NCBI GenBank assembly: GCA_013398955.1
Contig: VWPU01009690.1
Location: 1-64,000, forward strand
Reading direction: 5' to 3'
DNA length: 64,000 nucleotides
Source: Callaeas wilsoni
Taxonomy: Eukaryota > Chordata > Aves > Passeriformes > Callaeidae
In this document: in pieces, positions 63,106 through 64,000 of the stretch
How positions within the stretch are numbered: the first letter of the stretch is position 1
How the letters are laid out: every line of letters begins with the position of its first letter
Position numbers and translations under genes: made by a program
The notes under the pieces: model-generated
What the model saw: the letters and a program-made list of their open reading frames with translations, nothing else
Databases searched by the model: none
Told to the model about the DNA's origin: nothing

Positions 63106-63141
63106 CTGAATTGTAGCCCAAGTGGAACAATACCATAGCTA
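63106..63141 (-). other. Candidate 36-nt microexon, reverse strand
   Basis: On the reverse strand a strong acceptor (GGGTTTTTTTTTCC followed by AAAATGTGCAG) and an exact consensus donor (TTCAG|GTAAGT, GT at 63104-63105) enclose 36 bases. Two of three frames are open (for example MVLFHLGYN). 36 is a multiple of three, as often seen for alternatively spliced microexons. No gene is recognised, and chance pairing of splice-like sites cannot be excluded. Confidence 0.25.
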
Positions 63142-64000
63142 CTGCACATTTTGGAAAAAAAAACCCAGTAGGTACCAACTTGGTTTATGGCCTGGATGGG
63201 ATCTTAGTGGTGACTAAAGCCAAGCATCTCATAACAGGAGTCCTAAGTGAGATCCTTTGAGCTCTCCTGGACTTCGGCAGGCTGTGCTAGCACATCCCTC
63301 CAAGGGGTATGCTCTTTGGAGCTCACCAATGCTTAAGTTTTCAATACTCAAAAGACTTTCTTTCACTTTCTTTCACTGATGATGAGCTCTAGGCACCTGC
63401 CCACTCCCAGGCACACACATACTCCTCGAGGTGTAACCCATGTCTCTTGAGAAACATTATGGGATTTTATGTATTTTACTGAATCTGAGGTGATTTTTTG
63501 ATGGGTATCTTTACATACATAGATATAAATGTATAGATCTTTTTGACTCTGTGTGTGCATGTGAATGGATTACGGTATGAATGTTGCTATTGTGAATCTA
63601 TAATAAAATCAGTGTTATAATTGCAGCAAATCCTAGCTCAACCTGAGTTTCAGTGGAGTAGAGTGGTCTGGAAATGGGCAGCACAGTGCAACAAGGACAA
63701 TCTAGCATTTGGGGGTTTGTCCGTCATTGTTTTTATGGTTGTCCCAGGCTTGGTGTTGGGAAAAGCCAGCCGTGGAAGCGCCCACCATTGTAGTTTTGTC
63801 CCAGGAAGCCATGTGCTGCTTGGCGTAAGTGTGGCCACCATCATGTCACTGTCCTGAGGTCCATGTGGTGTGACCCATGGGGAGTGTCCTCCAACTTGTC
63901 TTTGTCTCAGTGGCCATGTGGAACTAAGTCAAGATGGTGGATATCTTTGGTGTGTAAAGCACTTTTTCTTTTTGTATATTTTTGTTATTAACATTGCTAC
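63142..64000. other. G+C-raised block at the window end, unrecognised
   Basis: Between about 63640 and 63930 G+C is clearly above background, then a T-rich segment follows up to the edge. A TTTCTTTCAC direct repeat lies near 63359-63378. The raised block could be the start of an old LTR or another repeat cut by the window edge. I cannot name it, and the 78-codon frame at 63621-63857 matches no family I know. Confidence 0.4.

Noticed and set aside
1..64000. CRISPR arrays, bacterial operons, tRNA or rRNA genes
   Set aside because: No regularly spaced repeats. I saw no cloverleaf or rRNA core sequence in reading, but a tRNA scan was not possible. Genome type is vertebrate.

Overview
This 64 kb window reads as vertebrate nuclear DNA, almost certainly from a bird. 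The evidence is a set of CR1 non-LTR retrotransposon copies whose 3' ends carry the typical bird CR1 tail (copies of a motif like ATTCTRTGATT), two solo retroviral LTRs, an AT-rich background (about 36-38% G+C judged by eye, not computed), GT/AC-rich simple repeats, and no mammalian L1 or Alu-type repeats. The LTR at 55.03-55.62 kb resembles one I associate with songbirds (passerines). That is from memory and unverified. Bacterial-style gene features (operons, ribosome binding sites, CRISPR) do not apply.

No complete protein-coding gene can be read. The longest open frames are about what chance gives in AT-rich DNA or lie inside retrotransposons. The window looks like a gene-poor intergenic region or the introns of a large gene. 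The first ~110 bases are a very CpG-rich fragment cut by the window edge, probably the end of a CpG-island promoter or first exon. A 44-codon ORF with a hydrophobic core follows at 560-694. I do not recognise its product.

Layout: 0-0.7 kb CpG-island edge; 0.7-8.4 kb AT-rich unique DNA; 8.45-9.80 kb two reverse-strand CR1 fragments; 11.9 and 13.3 kb short CR1 tails; 13.4-21.9 kb unique DNA with one exon-like ORF at 20.2 kb; 21.91-22.42 kb reverse-strand solo LTR; 24.95-25.79 kb reverse CR1; 29.3-31.4 kb the largest CR1, forward strand, with decayed reverse transcriptase and the window's single N; 35.46-36.63 kb two CR1 copies in opposite orientation; 36.6-55.0 kb unique DNA with local hairpins and tandem duplications; 55.03-55.62 kb forward solo LTR; 56.3-57.0 kb two exon-like segments on opposite strands; 61.4-61.9 kb a probable PIF/Harbinger transposase fossil; 63.1 kb a 36-base segment with good splice sites on the reverse strand.

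Nothing forms a functional system together: the mobile elements are all broken. The items most worth checking are the Harbinger-like fossil, the few exon-like segments (especially the reverse-strand ones, since all three exact CAG|GTAAGT donor matches I found lie on that strand), and the probable assembly artefact at 30,561.
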